A stretch of DNA of 64,000 nucleotides from NCBI GenBank assembly GCA_910589415.1, contig OU342639.1, positions 33,860,268 to 33,924,267 on the forward strand, given 5' to 3'. Position 1 is the stretch's first letter; every line of letters begins with the position of its first letter. A program made the position numbers and the translations under genes. Source of the stretch: Malachius bipustulatus (Eukaryota > Arthropoda > Insecta > Coleoptera > Melyridae). The notes under the pieces are model-generated. The model was not told the DNA's origin. It was given only the letters and a program-made list of their open reading frames with translations, and made no database searches. Positions 23,001-33,610 of the stretch are shown in pieces.

Positions 23001-24679
23001 ATATTGGGCAAGACCAAAGTACTTACTTTAAAAGTAGGTGATGGTACCCCAACGGGACGAATAATGCAATCAGATGATCCCTGGGCCGATCCCAAGGTCA
23101 CGTGACCCAAACAAGAAATAGGTGTTGATGATCGATTCAAGTGCAAGCCCAAACGCTTGCGGCACCGATCAGTAATAAAAGACGACTGACTGCCAGAGTC
23201 AATTAAAGAACGAACCACTTGATAGTTGCCCCACTTGTCTTGAACTTCAATACATGCGGTTGCTAAAAGAACCGTAGTATTGCTACGAGAACGAGAACGA
23301 ACATCCTGAAAGGATGGGAGAGAAGACATGGCAACCGTGGATGCGACTGGAGGCGGCTCAACTCGATGAGAAGCTGCTCCATCCGAATTACTAAGTTTAA
23401 CGAAATGTAATAAAGAGTGGTGCCGACCTGCACACTCCTTACACGAATGAGAAGAGGGGCACTGCTTCACCAAGTGTGAAGGGCCAAAACAATTTAGGCA
23501 CAAGCGCGCTGCCTTCACAGCCTCAAAACGCTTGCGCGGGTCCAACTTCAAAAAAGAACGACAATTCGAGATCGGGTGTTCTCCATTACAATGGAAGCAC
23601 GACTGCTTCGATGAAGACGCACTCGACGTTGACAAAAATGCATGTGAATTCCTCGATTCCACTTTTCCACCAGACTTGACGCTACTCCGCTTACCAACGA
23701 CTGCAGACGGAGATAGGTCATTCCCCAAAGATGATTCTAATGCACGACACTGTGACGACAAAAACTTGTGCAAATCCTGATATGATGGAAACTCTTCAGA
23801 TGCAAATTGGAGTTCGAAACGCTTTCGAGTAGCGTTATCCAATTTCTGTAGCAACCAGTTGAACAAAGTGAAATCCCAGAGAGAGACGCCTGAGACCTGA
23901 CCCAAAGCTGTAATATTTTCTGAAAAGGTATTCAACAATTCACGAAGCGATTGTGAGGAATCAGAATCCGTTATTTTGGGAGCATTACAAATCGCCTGCC
24001 AATAACACGTCGCAAGTACTCGCTCATTCTGATACCTTTGGACAAGAGTATCGAAAGCTATCACATAATTGTCATCTGTCAGTGGTAAATGTTTGACAAG
24101 GGTAAGAGGTTCCTTTGACAAAGTCGAAACTAAATACTGGAACTTCTCAATTGGAGCTAACGAATCATTCGAATGAATCAAAGTCCTAAACAAATCATAA
24201 TAAACCGACCACATCCTCAACGAACCATCAAAAGTAGGTATACCGATACGAGGCAATTTCACATGTGAACTTGCAGAGGGGGGTAGCGCGGGAGCACCAG
24301 ACTGTCGACTATTTAACGATTCACTCGAACCATGACGTGATTTCACCACCGTATCCTGAGTCGATTCCAACGACAATTGAACCGCTCTAATCTGAAAATA
24401 AACCGAATCAACTTCGATAAGTAGTCCCGAGTATGATTTCCAAATCTCCGATGACACATCTACGACCAAAGCACTCTTATCTGCCGACTCAACCGTAATC
24501 AGGATATTTCTATCAACCTCCTGCACCTGATTGTACAAATCTGAAGCGCTGTCGCATGCAGCCAGGACAATAAAACGCGACTTTTCATCAATGGGTGCTG
24601 AAACTACTGTCAGAATCGAGTTCAAACGAGTCAAAAACTTCGAAACAGAAGCGTTTGCTCCGACCAAAGTGTTGGACAT
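20007..24679 (-). pseudogene. Pao gag-pol polyprotein with truncated integrase
   Basis: Translation most likely starts at the ATG at 24679 (MSNTLVGANAS), six codons inside the longest frame. In order it contains: gag with zinc knuckles (CFHCNGEHPISNC, CLNCFGPSHLVKQC, CKECAGRHHSLLH), aspartic protease (SLIDSGSQSSFI), RT (IRVVFDASAK, FTCDIRQMYRQILV, catalytic YVDDFAIGA), RNase H (AFCDASTAGYAG), and the integrase zinc finger (HRGNLHPGVN, CNRCF) with the first core Asp in GVDYGGPF. The frame closes at 20135 because one base is missing near 20205. The overlapping frame (20207-20007) continues the integrase to SSETFLAAL, then jumps to the extreme C-terminus (GRIVSLHPGADGVARV, RPLVKLCPLP). The second Asp and Glu of the core are deleted. 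Confidence 0.9.
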
Positions 24680-24719
24680 TTTGCTAAAGAGTATCAACAA
24701 AACACTAAAGCAATAAACG

Positions 24720-25140
24720 AATAAGGGTTATTTTTTACACCTGTAAAAAATACAACGACAACGAAATACGAACAATAACTAAAAATAAGTACCTAACCAA
24801 GTGAAGGTTACTTATTTAAAAACGAGTTGAAAATAAATTGACTTTGAAATTCACCAAAAAACAATACTTGAGATACCGAGTGTACCCAGTAGGTATACCG
24901 TGAATACAAAAATCAATATTTTCCCTGTAACAACGAAAAAGGGTTATTCGTTAAAAACCTGTAAAAATACAACAACAACGAACGATGAGCAATACCAAAA
25001 ATAAGTACCTAACCAAGTGAAAGTTACTTATTTAATATCGAGTTGAAAATAAATTATTGAATTCGAATTCACCAAAAACAATACTTAAGATACCGAGTGT
25101 ACCCAGTATACCGTGAATACAAAATCAATATTCTGCCCTG
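24720..25140 (-). repeat. Leader tandem duplication in the Pao element
   Basis: Two copies of a roughly 215-bp unit lie between the gag start and the 5' LTR. Each contains ATAAGTACCTAACCAAGTGA and GATACCGAGTGTACCCAGTA; they start near 24722 and 24946. They differ by several substitutions, so the duplication is older than the LTR-identical insertion itself and was probably inherited from the source element. Confidence 0.75.
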
Positions 25141-25411
25141 CGAATTCAGAGAGAAAATATTTCAACTATATTCACAGAAGTTTTTAAAACGAACACCTGC
25201 AACGAACGAAGAAGTGGAGTGAGGTAGAATGGAGTAAAATAGTGGAATGGGTGAAAATGCCGTCTGGCGTCCTTTGGATCGACTATTTCGAATCCTTTGA
25301 CCTACAAACAGGCTACCTTAACACAGTGAGTGAGAAACTAATTTCAAACAAATGATGCAACCAATTAATGAACTATATTTCCACGAGCTTTCCTATCCGA
25401 CTACGGAGGGA

Positions 25412-25420
25412 CCAAAAAAA
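25412..25420 (-). other. Primer-binding-site start of the Pao element
   Basis: On the minus strand TGG begins at 25414, six bases after the 5' LTR, and continues TGGTCCCTCCGTAG. This is the expected place for pairing with a tRNA 3' CCA end. The tRNA was not identified. Confidence 0.45.
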
Positions 25421-25988
25421 TGTTAACTCCGCGTCAAAGAGCAACACGAAATATTAACGACGCGATTCGATCCTGAAAGGGGCTAAATTAATGCGGCTCG
25501 ATGCCGCGATGGTAATGACAAATCGCCACGGTGACAGGATCAAAATTTAGGGAAGGACCAGGCTATAATTGCCAATGATTGACAGGAACACAATTAATTA
25601 ATAATTATCGAAATTACTGACCTTGTGTCTTGTCCGACTAAAGGGGCACTTGTTTTAATTTGCGAGATGTTGTAACTATTATTATTGTTCACTCTGCTTC
25701 ACTATGTAGGTACCCACGATTGTTCCACTACTTTATACCGCTTCCTTATTTAATTAAAGAACTAGGTATCCCGTTCTCGTAACACCAGCATCGACGAGTC
25801 TGGTACGAACGGCACTCTTGGTCGAGCTCTCTCCTCTCTCGATGTTAAACCTCGACTCTTCTCTCTATGTGTGGTCCTGTCCGGTCAGGTGTCCTTTTCC
25901 TTCGTCCCAATGTGTAAAGGGATAGGAAGGGGTAGGAAACGGTGGTGTCTTAGAGAATACGAATCGATTATTCACCAAGGACGTAACA
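25421..25988 (-). repeat. 5' LTR of the Pao element
   Basis: 568 bp, matching 19296-19863 at every position compared, including both termini. It is followed at 25989 by the AGACA target duplication. Confidence 0.93.
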
Positions 25989-25993
25989 AGACA

Positions 25994-26585
25994 GTTACTC
26001 TAAAAAATGTCTCATCTCCCAATTCTCCGTCTCCTATGCTATCAACATCCTTCCCCTTAATTTTTTTTTCCTTTCTTGATTTTTTTTATTACAATCCAAA
26101 ACAAAATTATTCCTTTTTGACATATCTAATTTCTAACTATTAATAGGTACTTTTTATTTGTTACTGGTTGTAAATTTAATTGTCACAACATCTAAATTCA
26201 ATCATTCAAACCTGAAATCACTATTTTCTATAGCTGAACCCAATTTTTCATAACAATATATAAAAGGTCTCTCTGAATTTTTTTTTTGATACCCAAAGGA
26301 CTTGTTATTTTGTTAACAAAGCTGATTCTTGTCCGATCGCTGAGTTTCAATGTTACTCTCCAGTTTTTTAATGGAAAATTTCTCGCCCTAGTTTCAATGG
26401 CTTCATAAAACTCTACCTTCAACCTTTGATGCTTTACCTTTTCTTGTTTCCCTGTAAATAGGTTATTCCTGCAGAGAAGATTAATTTATCAAAAAAAAAA
26501 CTCCCCCTGTATAAAAATTATTATAATTTTTATTATAATATTATATTATAATTATTATAATTATATTGATAAAATTATTATAATT
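25994..26585. other. Intron remainder with an AT-rich (ATTATAAT) tract
   Basis: No exon or transposon seen. Positions 26515-26590 are a low-complexity ATTATAATT tract at the 5' junction of the next LINE. Confidence 0.5.
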
Positions 26586-27501
26586 TTGGCCGATCCCAAT
26601 TGGTTGAAGTTCTGCGTTATACCTTGAATGATGGCATTCTTGCTCAGGTGGACTCTATAAAGGATTTAGGTGTAATATTTGATTCTAAATTATCTTTCAA
26701 ACCACATGTAAACTACATTTATCTATCTTGTATGAAAAAGATTTATTTTATAAAGAGATTTACATGTAACTTTAAAAACATTTCTACTTTTAGGACACTT
26801 TATTTTTCTTTCATTTATCCTGTAGTTATGTATGCGTCTACTGTTTGGCGACCTAAGGACATTGGGTCAATAATTAAGAAATTGGAATCTTTAAATAGGA
26901 GATTTTTGAGATATGCTGCATATAGAGTGGGCATGGGGGTTTCACCGGTGGATCATGACCTTGTTCCTTTATATAATGAATTCTGTATCGCAAACCTCGA
27001 ATCTGCTAGAGACATGGTTGATATCCTTTTTGCATTTAAAATATTGAATGGTATTATTAATTCATCTGAGCTGTTGAGTAGATTTGAATTTTATGTTCCA
27101 CCTAGGCCTCTCAGACAGAATCATAAGTTGTTTCAAATTTCTGTGGTTAGACCAGGTCACAAAGAGTTGATTGTTGGTAGACTATCAAGGTTACTGAATG
27201 ATTGTTCGTCATGGTTCGAACTATATAATATCTCATTTTTTGGTATTAAAAAAAAGTCCAAAGTAATGCTTCGTTATGAATAGGTTTTGTTTGGATCTGT
27301 TTATGCTTTTTTGTTTGTTTGAACGTCTATATCACATTATATAGAGATGTTAACAGTTAACATGATAGTGCATATAATTTGTACTTTCTGTGCAGGGCAT
27401 GATTGTTATTATTGTTGTTATTATTGTAATTTTAGTTTCACTATCTTTTGATTTTTTGGTTTCTTATTGTAAGAATTTATGTATGGGGTTTTCCCGTTGG
27501 A

Positions 27502-27538
<37 letters not shown>

Positions 27539-27540
27539 AT
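26586..27540 (+). mobile_element. 5'-truncated Jockey/CR1-type LINE with (AAAT)n tail
   Basis: Coding similarity starts abruptly at about 26586 after the AT-rich tract. The fragment ends in seven or more AAAT units at 27504-27535. It lies sense-oriented in the first intron of the dlg1 copy. A target duplication could not be read because both flanks are AT-rich. Confidence 0.85.
26600..27283 (+). pseudogene. RT thumb and C-terminal region of the LINE
   Basis: The 227-codon open frame begins after the catalytic palm motifs. It includes VDSIKDLGVIFDSKLSF (RT motif following the thumb), FSFIYPVVMYASTVWRP, KLESLNRRFLRYAAYR, FCIANLESARDMVDILFAFK and PRPLRQNHKLF. These are the canonical trailing blocks of Jockey/CR1-like ORF2 proteins. 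The frame is undamaged, indicating a fairly young insertion, but the fragment lacks endonuclease and catalytic RT. The first Met is internal. Confidence 0.85.
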
Positions 27541-27710
27541 TTTACTTATTTATTTATTATTGATACCAAACTTGAATTTATTTTATATTCTGGCTTGGGT
27601 TTAATCAGATTTTCTTATATTGTTGAGAGTCTCTCGAATTTCAAATATGGATCACTAAATTTACAAAAATAATGATCTGCAATAATTTAACATTGTCATT
27701 TTTGATTCAG

Positions 27711-27796
27711 GGAAATGAATAAGAGGATAACAGGCGAAGAAGACTTACGGAAGGGCGCTGTAAAAGTGGAACAAGAGTTTGGAGAATACTTCACAG
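27711..27796 (+). pseudogene. dlg1: dlg1 copy: penultimate exon with compensating indels
   Basis: The acceptor TTTGATTCAG precedes and the donor GTAAGC follows. The exon reads EMNKRITGEEDLRKGAVKVE then QEFGEYFT. The flanks (EMNKR, VKVEQEFGEYFT) match Dlg, but the centre does not. Read in a second frame, the same bases give KKTYGRA, the expected family residues (AKKTYERA-like). About eight bases before this piece are missing and two extra bases (CT) follow it, a net loss of six, so the frame reopens by chance. This looks like two deletion/insertion events in an unconstrained copy. One alternative is a lineage-specific divergent exon, but the out-of-frame match argues against it. Confidence 0.75.
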
Positions 27797-27856
27797 GTAA
27801 GCTTGACGTGTTTTTATTTTTCCATTATTGAACCTTCATTTTTTATATAAAATATA

Positions 27857-29190
27857 CAGCGTGCACCATGTATCCTTCTCTATATTGCTATCTCCTGAAC
27901 GCTAAGAGATACAGGGTCGGTTAAATTAGAGAAAAGATGCGCAGTTTTGTGGTCATCTCGAATTCGTCAAAACATTCAAGATATCTGTGACCGTTCCTGA
28001 AATATCCTGAAAAAACTGAAAAATCGAGATTTCTTATTTTCCTCATATCTTTTTTATTATTGGAAATTAATAAATAATTTTTTGTAGGCTTACATAAGCC
28101 GTTAAGAGCTATCCATCTGACATTACAAAAATTTTCACGGCCTACTAGATCCAAGAGTTTTCACAGTCAACTTTCGTTTTTCTTATGGCCGCCATATTAT
28201 TTTTTTATGTCGTTTGATATGAAAAAAATATTGGAAACCAAAAATCAATAAACTTCAAAATAAATTTTTTTTTAATTTTTATCCTTTTTTCAATGAAAAA
28301 TCTAAAAAAAATCGTAGAAAAACGTCAACATTCGTAAAATACGCCGAAATAGTGCTTGCCTTATGGTTTTTTTAATTTATCTATGAAATTCGGTCTAAAA
28401 ATGTGTCAATAATAATGCTTTCTGAACGACACACTTACTCCAACGGTATGGTGAAGACAGAGACATCGATGTTTCAATGGTTATTTCCATCTCATCAGTC
28501 TGTCACATCACCACCACTAGAGAAGTGTGCCGATCAGAAAGAAAATCAAAAGCTTTAAGCAAAATGATTTGTCGGAAACATAGTGACTTGCAAGGCAAAT
28601 GCCATCTGATGACTGAAAAGTACAACTTTCAATGTGTCAATCAGAGATTCTAATTCAGAAAGCATTATTGTTTTTCAACAATCGGATTGCTGTAATTGAT
28701 ATAATAATTTATTATTATTCAATTTGTTTCATAAAAATGTCTCGTTTTTGTAAAGAAAAAAGAAGAATAAAAAATTTTTAAATTTATTTTTTGAAGTTTT
28801 ACAATTTTTAGTTTTTATGATTTTTTTATATCGGACAACATAAAAAAACAATATGGTGGCTATAAGAAAAACGAAAGTTGACTATGAAAATTCTGAGATC
28901 TAGTCGGCTTTGAAAATTTTTGAAATGTCAGATGGGTAGCTCTTGCCGACTTATGTAAGCCCACAAAAAATTATTCATTAATCTCCAATAATAAAAAAGA
29001 TATGGAAAAAATAAGAAATCTCGATTCTTCAGTTTTTTCAGGATATTTCAGGAACGGTCACAGATATCTTGTATGTCTCGACGGAATCGAGATGGCCACA
29101 AAATTGCGCTCCTTTGAACTTGTTTAACCGACCCTGTATCTGTTAGTGTTAGGAGATAGCAATATAGAGAAGGATACATGGTGCACCCTG
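27857..29190. mobile_element. TA-flanked foldback element, 1,334 bp
   Basis: TA then CAGCGTGCACCATGTATCCT on the left is mirrored by AGGATACATGGTGCACCCTG then TA on the right. The arms stay complementary for roughly 500 bases (they include CCGTTCCTGAAATATCCTGA / its complement, and GGCCGCCATA). A non-palindromic core of about 290 bp lies near 28390-28680. It sits in the second intron of the dlg1 copy. The arm sequence recurs at 48230-48700 and 54340-55230. Confidence 0.85.
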
Positions 29191-29899
29191 TATGTATAGG
29201 AATTTACATAAGAAAAAATGTAGCTCAGGCTCATGGATGTTTTTTTTTTTAGGAAATTTTGGGTGAATTTTTTAATGGGATAACCTGAAATTGTTGGCCC
29301 TCTGTGCCTTATTTTTTTATATGCAGGATGAAGTTTCTGACTTATCATCTCCACCCAGAATGCCCATTCTTAGATTTCTTCTCCCTTTACTTTACACACT
29401 TTCATTGATGTCACCCTTCTGAGTGGAGTTTAATCTCCGCTGTTACATTGTAGTATCACCATCACCACCACATTTGTTTTTTTTTTTTTGTAAAAACTTG
29501 TAATCTCTTATCTTTTTTTTTATTACCTACCCTATAAAAATCCGTCTCGTACTCCATGTATCATTACAGGTTTTTTACCTGTCACTGTTTCTGAGGTCAC
29601 TGTAGAGACTTTTCTCCTGTTTCTACCAATTTCAACCTCTTTCTTTATTAAACAAGCTTCTCTAATCCTTCTTTATTGGTGCCTGGTGCTAGATGCCCAA
29701 CACAATGTAAATATTGCTCTAAATATTAATAGAAAAAATCATAATAAAGACTGTTAAACTATAAATTGTCCTAGCTTCTTTGATTCTTTACCTGGTTGTT
29801 TATTGTGATCTTTTCTGTTTCTTAACTGATTTTCTTTTCCTTTTCTTTTTTTTTTATCTTTTGTAAGAATTTTGTGAAGATGGAAAAAGAAAGATTCAG

Positions 29900-29968
29900 T
29901 ATTTCAATTGTTTAACACCCCTGATTAACATGACTGTCTATTTCGGGGTGAATAAATAAATAAACTAA
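29900..29968 (+). mobile_element. LINE 3' tail remnant
   Basis: TGACTGTCTATTTCGGGGTG followed by AATAAATAAATAAA is a typical insect LINE 3' end. No coding region was recognised upstream (29200-29900), which otherwise holds only poly-T-rich intron. Confidence 0.5.
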
Positions 29969-29993
29969 TGAAATATTTTGAATTTCCTTCCAG

Positions 29994-30090
29994 CGGTCGT
30001 GCAAGGAGACACACCGGAAGACATCTACGCCCAAGCGAAGGAGATCATTCCGGCTCAACGATTTGGGTGCCGGTGAAGGAGAAGCTGTGA
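29994..30090 (+). pseudogene. dlg1: dlg1 copy: terminal exon with about 10-bp deletion
   Basis: After the acceptor CTTCCAG the exon reads AVVQGDTPEDIYAQAKEII, the last part of the guanylate-kinase-like domain, in phase with the exon ending at 27796. It then leaves frame: the bases downstream encode GSTIWVPVKEKL and a TGA at 30088-30090, but in another frame. Compared with the family ending (S.QSG.TIWVP.KE.L), about ten bases are missing between II and GST. In the shifted frame a TGA appears at 30074-30076. The conserved C-terminal lobe is thus lost from any product. Confidence 0.8.
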
Positions 30091-30335
30091 CCTTCAGCTT
30101 CGCCAGTGTGGACGGTGCTGAGTGCTCACCAACTCGCCCCCGCTCGCATTCCGGTTGTTGCAACAATGTTACTGAGCGTGCCTCCCCTTATATCACACAT
30201 GCTTGCGTTGCGACCAGCCTACCTATCTCTCTCTCTCTTTTTTTCACACACTCACGTTCACTCTATTGTTTTTTGTAGTGTATGTATGTATTATAGATTA
30301 TTATAAAGTTCCCTGCCAATAATAAAGAAACTTGT
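30091..30335 (+). other. 3' untranslated region of the dlg1 copy
   Basis: Directly follows the ancestral stop and reaches AATAAA at 30321-30326. A second AATAAA lies at 30426-30431. Contains a CT-rich run near 30219-30245. Confidence 0.5.
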
Positions 30336-30521
30336 AAATACACGAAAATTGATCTGTGTGTAGTTGATAACAGAGACCTGTTATTGTTATTCGAAAAGGA
30401 GTTGTGACCTTAACTTATTTGAGTTAATAAAACAATTTTACTAAAGTTTCGTGCTGTTTTATTGTTGTTCTAGTTGATATCTCTACTACTTTACGTTAGC
30501 ATAAGCTGAAGCCACAATAAT

Positions 30522-30632
30522 CGCGTCTCTGCGATCCTGATAGGGATTTTTTCAATTTCACTCAAACATGGCTGGCAACGAATTTCATGAAATAAAAATT
30601 GCAAAATCTCCGACCAGGATCGCAGAGACGCG
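30522..30632. repeat. Short hairpin with 18-bp perfect arms
   Basis: CGCGTCTCTGCGATCCTG at 30522-30539 faces its exact complement CAGGATCGCAGAGACGCG at 30615-30632. No target duplication is evident. Confidence 0.6.
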
Positions 30633-30847
30633 AGGAGATCTTTATCCTCAAATTACTAAATAGTAAATTTAATTCTTTTGATAAAAAATAAACTACATAC
30701 AAAAATTTATTGTTTCAAATTATTTATTCAGTTATTCTTATAATATTGTACACATTTCTGCATTCACTGCTTTCCATTCTTTGTAAATGTATATATAAGT
30801 AGGTTGTAATTACAAAAAAATAATAATATATTTACAATAATAAATAC

Positions 30848-31260
30848 AGCACTCGACGCAGCTGTTCAGAGAGCCGTTCAGGTAAGTTCCGGGCGTGCAA
30901 ACGGGAAGGGAACACTCCTCAATCGTTATCGCTCCTGATTTAGGTGTGGTACGTCCGGACGGACATGCCTGACATGCGGCCTGATGAAAAAATTTGTAAA
31001 CGTCAAGTGAATTTTACAGCGTCTTTGATTAAAGAATCCCTACCTGTACACCCTTTTTGTTCTGTAAGTTCCCCTATTCTCCATCCAACATCAACTGTTG
31101 ACCAGTTCTGCACTCGTCTCTGCATTCTCAGCTGGAAACCGCTTCACCGGTACGGGTCGTTTTACCCGGTCCGCATAATTGACAGGAGAATGAGTCCTCG
31201 CACATCGGCGTCGTCGTCGTAGTATTTACCCGCCGGACAGCGCTCTGGAATGGGATAAGC
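30848..31260 (+). other. GC-richer stretch with possible splice sites, not identified
   Basis: A short acceptor/donor-bounded piece (ACAG before 30849, donor GTAAGT at about 30882) and an acceptor TTAG before GTGTGGTACGTCC (about 30944) suggest fragmented exons. No frame matches a family I recognise. The open frame 30944-31222 has no domain features. Confidence 0.25.
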
Positions 31261-31289
31261 GATTAAAATGTCACTTTTGTCAAGGTCTC

Positions 31290-32460
31290 ATCTCATCTCA
31301 TTTTATTTTATTTTATTTTATTTTAATTTACAGTCAACGGGTGGAACCCTTTAGGATACATTTCAATAAATACAGAAAAATTCAATCACAAAACATCATA
31401 TTATGGTTTATAAGGATTACAGAAATCTAGTAACTAGGGTTTTGAGACCCTTTTTAAATGTTGAAACATTATCAAGCCCTAATAGGTGGGAGGGAACAAC
31501 TATTTTATTCCACTTCCTTCTCAAGCGAGGTATTGTCGAGTAATAAATATAATTTCTACTCGAAGCTCTCTCAGCCAGTTCACGAGCAAGCCTTAAATGG
31601 TAGGGAATATCCCTTATTTCAAATAAGCCTTGTTGTATTTGGTCACAATTAACAAGCTCAAGCTTAACCTTATATACAAAAAATAAATCATAATAAACAT
31701 GATTGTAATGACTTAATAGAGCATAAGTTTAGAGAACAGGCTAGAGCTGAGTAATAATGGTCATCGTAAGACATTGGATTCCCAAGTTTATACGACAAGT
31801 ACCTGATAAACCTAATGTTGTACAGATTCCAATTTATTAACTAAATATTCTTTGGACGGAGACCATATAATTGATCCATACAACAAAATAGGTCTAACGA
31901 TGGCATTGTAAATATAAATTATAGCCTCGACAGACTTGAATTCCTTGGTGGTTCTTTTTAAGAAGCCAAGTAGTTGGTAGGCCTTGGAGACGGCAGCAGT
32001 CAAGTGGAGATCAAACTCAAAATCACTTTGAAAAATTACACCTAAATCTTTGATATTATCTACAGGTTCGAGATAATTACCGTTCATAGAGTAAATGAAG
32101 TTGAGTTTATTAATTTTGCTCCTACAAAAAGATATTAGCTTACATTTATCAAAATTTAATTTAATAAGATTCAACTCAGACCAATCAGTAATGGTATCTA
32201 GATCCCTTTGGAGGGAAACCTGATCGTGGACAGAGTTAACTTCAATAAATACCTTAATATCATCGGCAAAAATTAAGATCTTTGCAAAACATAGATTAAG
32301 GGTAACGTCATTAAGGAACAAAATGAAAAGAAGGGGACCCAGGTGGGAACCCTGGGGTACTCCCGACGTTGCAGTGTACGAATCAGATAGGTTACCTCTA
32401 ATATGAACTATCTGCTCACGACATGCCAAATAGGATGAAATCCACCTACAAGTGCCACCC
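31290..32460 (-). mobile_element. Jockey/CR1-type LINE, 3' part
   Basis: The (TTTTA)n tract at 31296-31325 is the minus-strand tail. The RT frame lies at 32429-31812. The LINE continues on the other side of the P-like element at 37036-37066, where the minus strand reads KLSKLGFGG in phase, so the two parts are one insertion split by the P-like element. C-terminal coding at 31810-31340 is degraded. Confidence 0.85.
31812..32429 (-). pseudogene. LINE reverse transcriptase, palm region
   Basis: The frame holds ATSGVPQGSHLGPLLFILFL, the catalytic ILIFADDIKVF, LNLIKLNFDKCKLISF, NIKDLGVIFQSDFEF and AIVRPILLYGSIIWSP, the ordered RT blocks of Jockey/CR1-like elements. The catalytic FADD motif is intact. 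Upstream RT blocks and endonuclease are missing and the C-terminal part is broken by stops beyond 31812. Confidence 0.85.
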
Positions 32461-32767
32461 CGTTACCACCGAAATAAGAAGGCCCGAGCGCTGTGACGTC
32501 AGCTACCACCTACGTCATCACAAGAAGGCGGTAGGTTTCATCAGTAAGGGTCGGTCTAGTGGATCTAGTCGTTACCCACCAGTGTTGTTTTTCTCGGAAC
32601 AGCTGACGCCGAACGTGCTTTTACCTGTGTTTGTTTTCATTATATACCTACCTCTAGCACCACTACTTAAATTTTTTATAGTTTTATTAGGGAAAACGAA
32701 TGGTTCCTGTTAGTGTCGTGTAATATAAATTACTGTGTGAGTGTATTGTTTTGTGTTTTGTGTCATC

Positions 32768-33610
32768 ATGCCGAACAAGTGCTGTGTGCCTGGCTGTAAC
32801 GGCAATTATGACACTGAAAATAAAGTGCACGTGTTTAGTTTCCCAAAAGACGATGACTCGTGTCGAAAATGGCTCAAAGCTATTCCACGAGATGACTTTC
32901 GGCCTACAAAAAATAGCAGAGTGTGTGAGAGGCATTTTCAAAAGGAAAGTATAATCTGGTCAAGTAGTTATTTTGATGAGAAAAATGGGAAAACAATAGA
33001 GGTATCCTTAAAATATCCGAAACTAAAGGTGGGATCTATCCCAGTAATTTTTCCTAATTGTCCTTCATATATGACAAAGTCTGCTCCGGATAGTAGAAAA
33101 AGTAGAACTGAGAAAAATATTTTATTAGAGCAACAAAATTTATCACAGGCTATAAAGGAGAGCATGGAAGAGTACGAAACTTATAAAAAGTCCACGTCAT
33201 TTCAAAATTTTGAAGAATTTTTACCTATTTTAAATTCATTAGATCTATCAGGCAAGTGGCATAAAACGTTTAATGAGCAAAATGAAGTTTTCTTATACAA
33301 AATTAAGTACTCCCCTGCACCTGTAATTAATTACTCCATTAATATTAGCTCAGATTTAAAGCTGGAAACGTATTTATATAGCAAACAAATATCGTTACAG
33401 ATGAATAAATGTAAGACTCCATTTTTGCTAAATAATATCAATGACCTATTGGAAGTGGTAAACGAAATTGATAAATTCTTCATTGATAATAAATCACAAG
33501 GCCGTCAATCAGATGAACAAACCGAAAAAAATGAAATTCAAGGTATTATTACTCACATTTGCAATATTTTGGAGGGCATAGAAGGTGCAAATTTCGTAAA
33601 TAACAGTTTA
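32768..33610 (+). pseudogene. P-like transposase, THAP domain and linker
   Basis: The start ATG at 32768 gives MPNKCCVPGCNGNY, a THAP domain: C-x4-C at the N-terminus, then W, then a C-x2-H pair (VCERHF), with FSFPKD and FRPTKNSRVC between. THAP domains bind the transposon ends. A charged helical stretch follows (about residues 115-150). The frame would run on, but the MITE inserted at 33611 brings a stop within three codons. In P-like and THAP9-like transposases this part is continuous with the catalytic region found at 34125 onward. No upstream promoter motif was identified. Confidence 0.85.

Larger units (their letters stand above)
19296..25988 (-). mobile_element. Complete Pao (BEL) LTR retrotransposon with integrase deletion
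   Basis: The 6,693-bp element is bounded by two 568-bp LTRs and by the 5-bp target duplication AGACA (19291-19295 and 25989-25993). It lies antisense in the first intron of the dlg1 copy. The LTRs look identical by eye, so the insertion is recent. The single large frame is damaged only at its 3' end, where a one-base frameshift and an internal deletion remove the integrase centre. The copy is therefore non-autonomous for integration. Confidence 0.93.

Noticed and set aside
20560..23780. Several plus- and minus-strand frames inside the Pao element
   Set aside because: All are shadows of the gag-pol frame.
27711..30090. Sequencing errors as full explanation of dlg1 lesions
   Set aside because: Losses of about 8 and about 10 bases outside homopolymers are not typical read errors, although raw reads would be needed to be certain.
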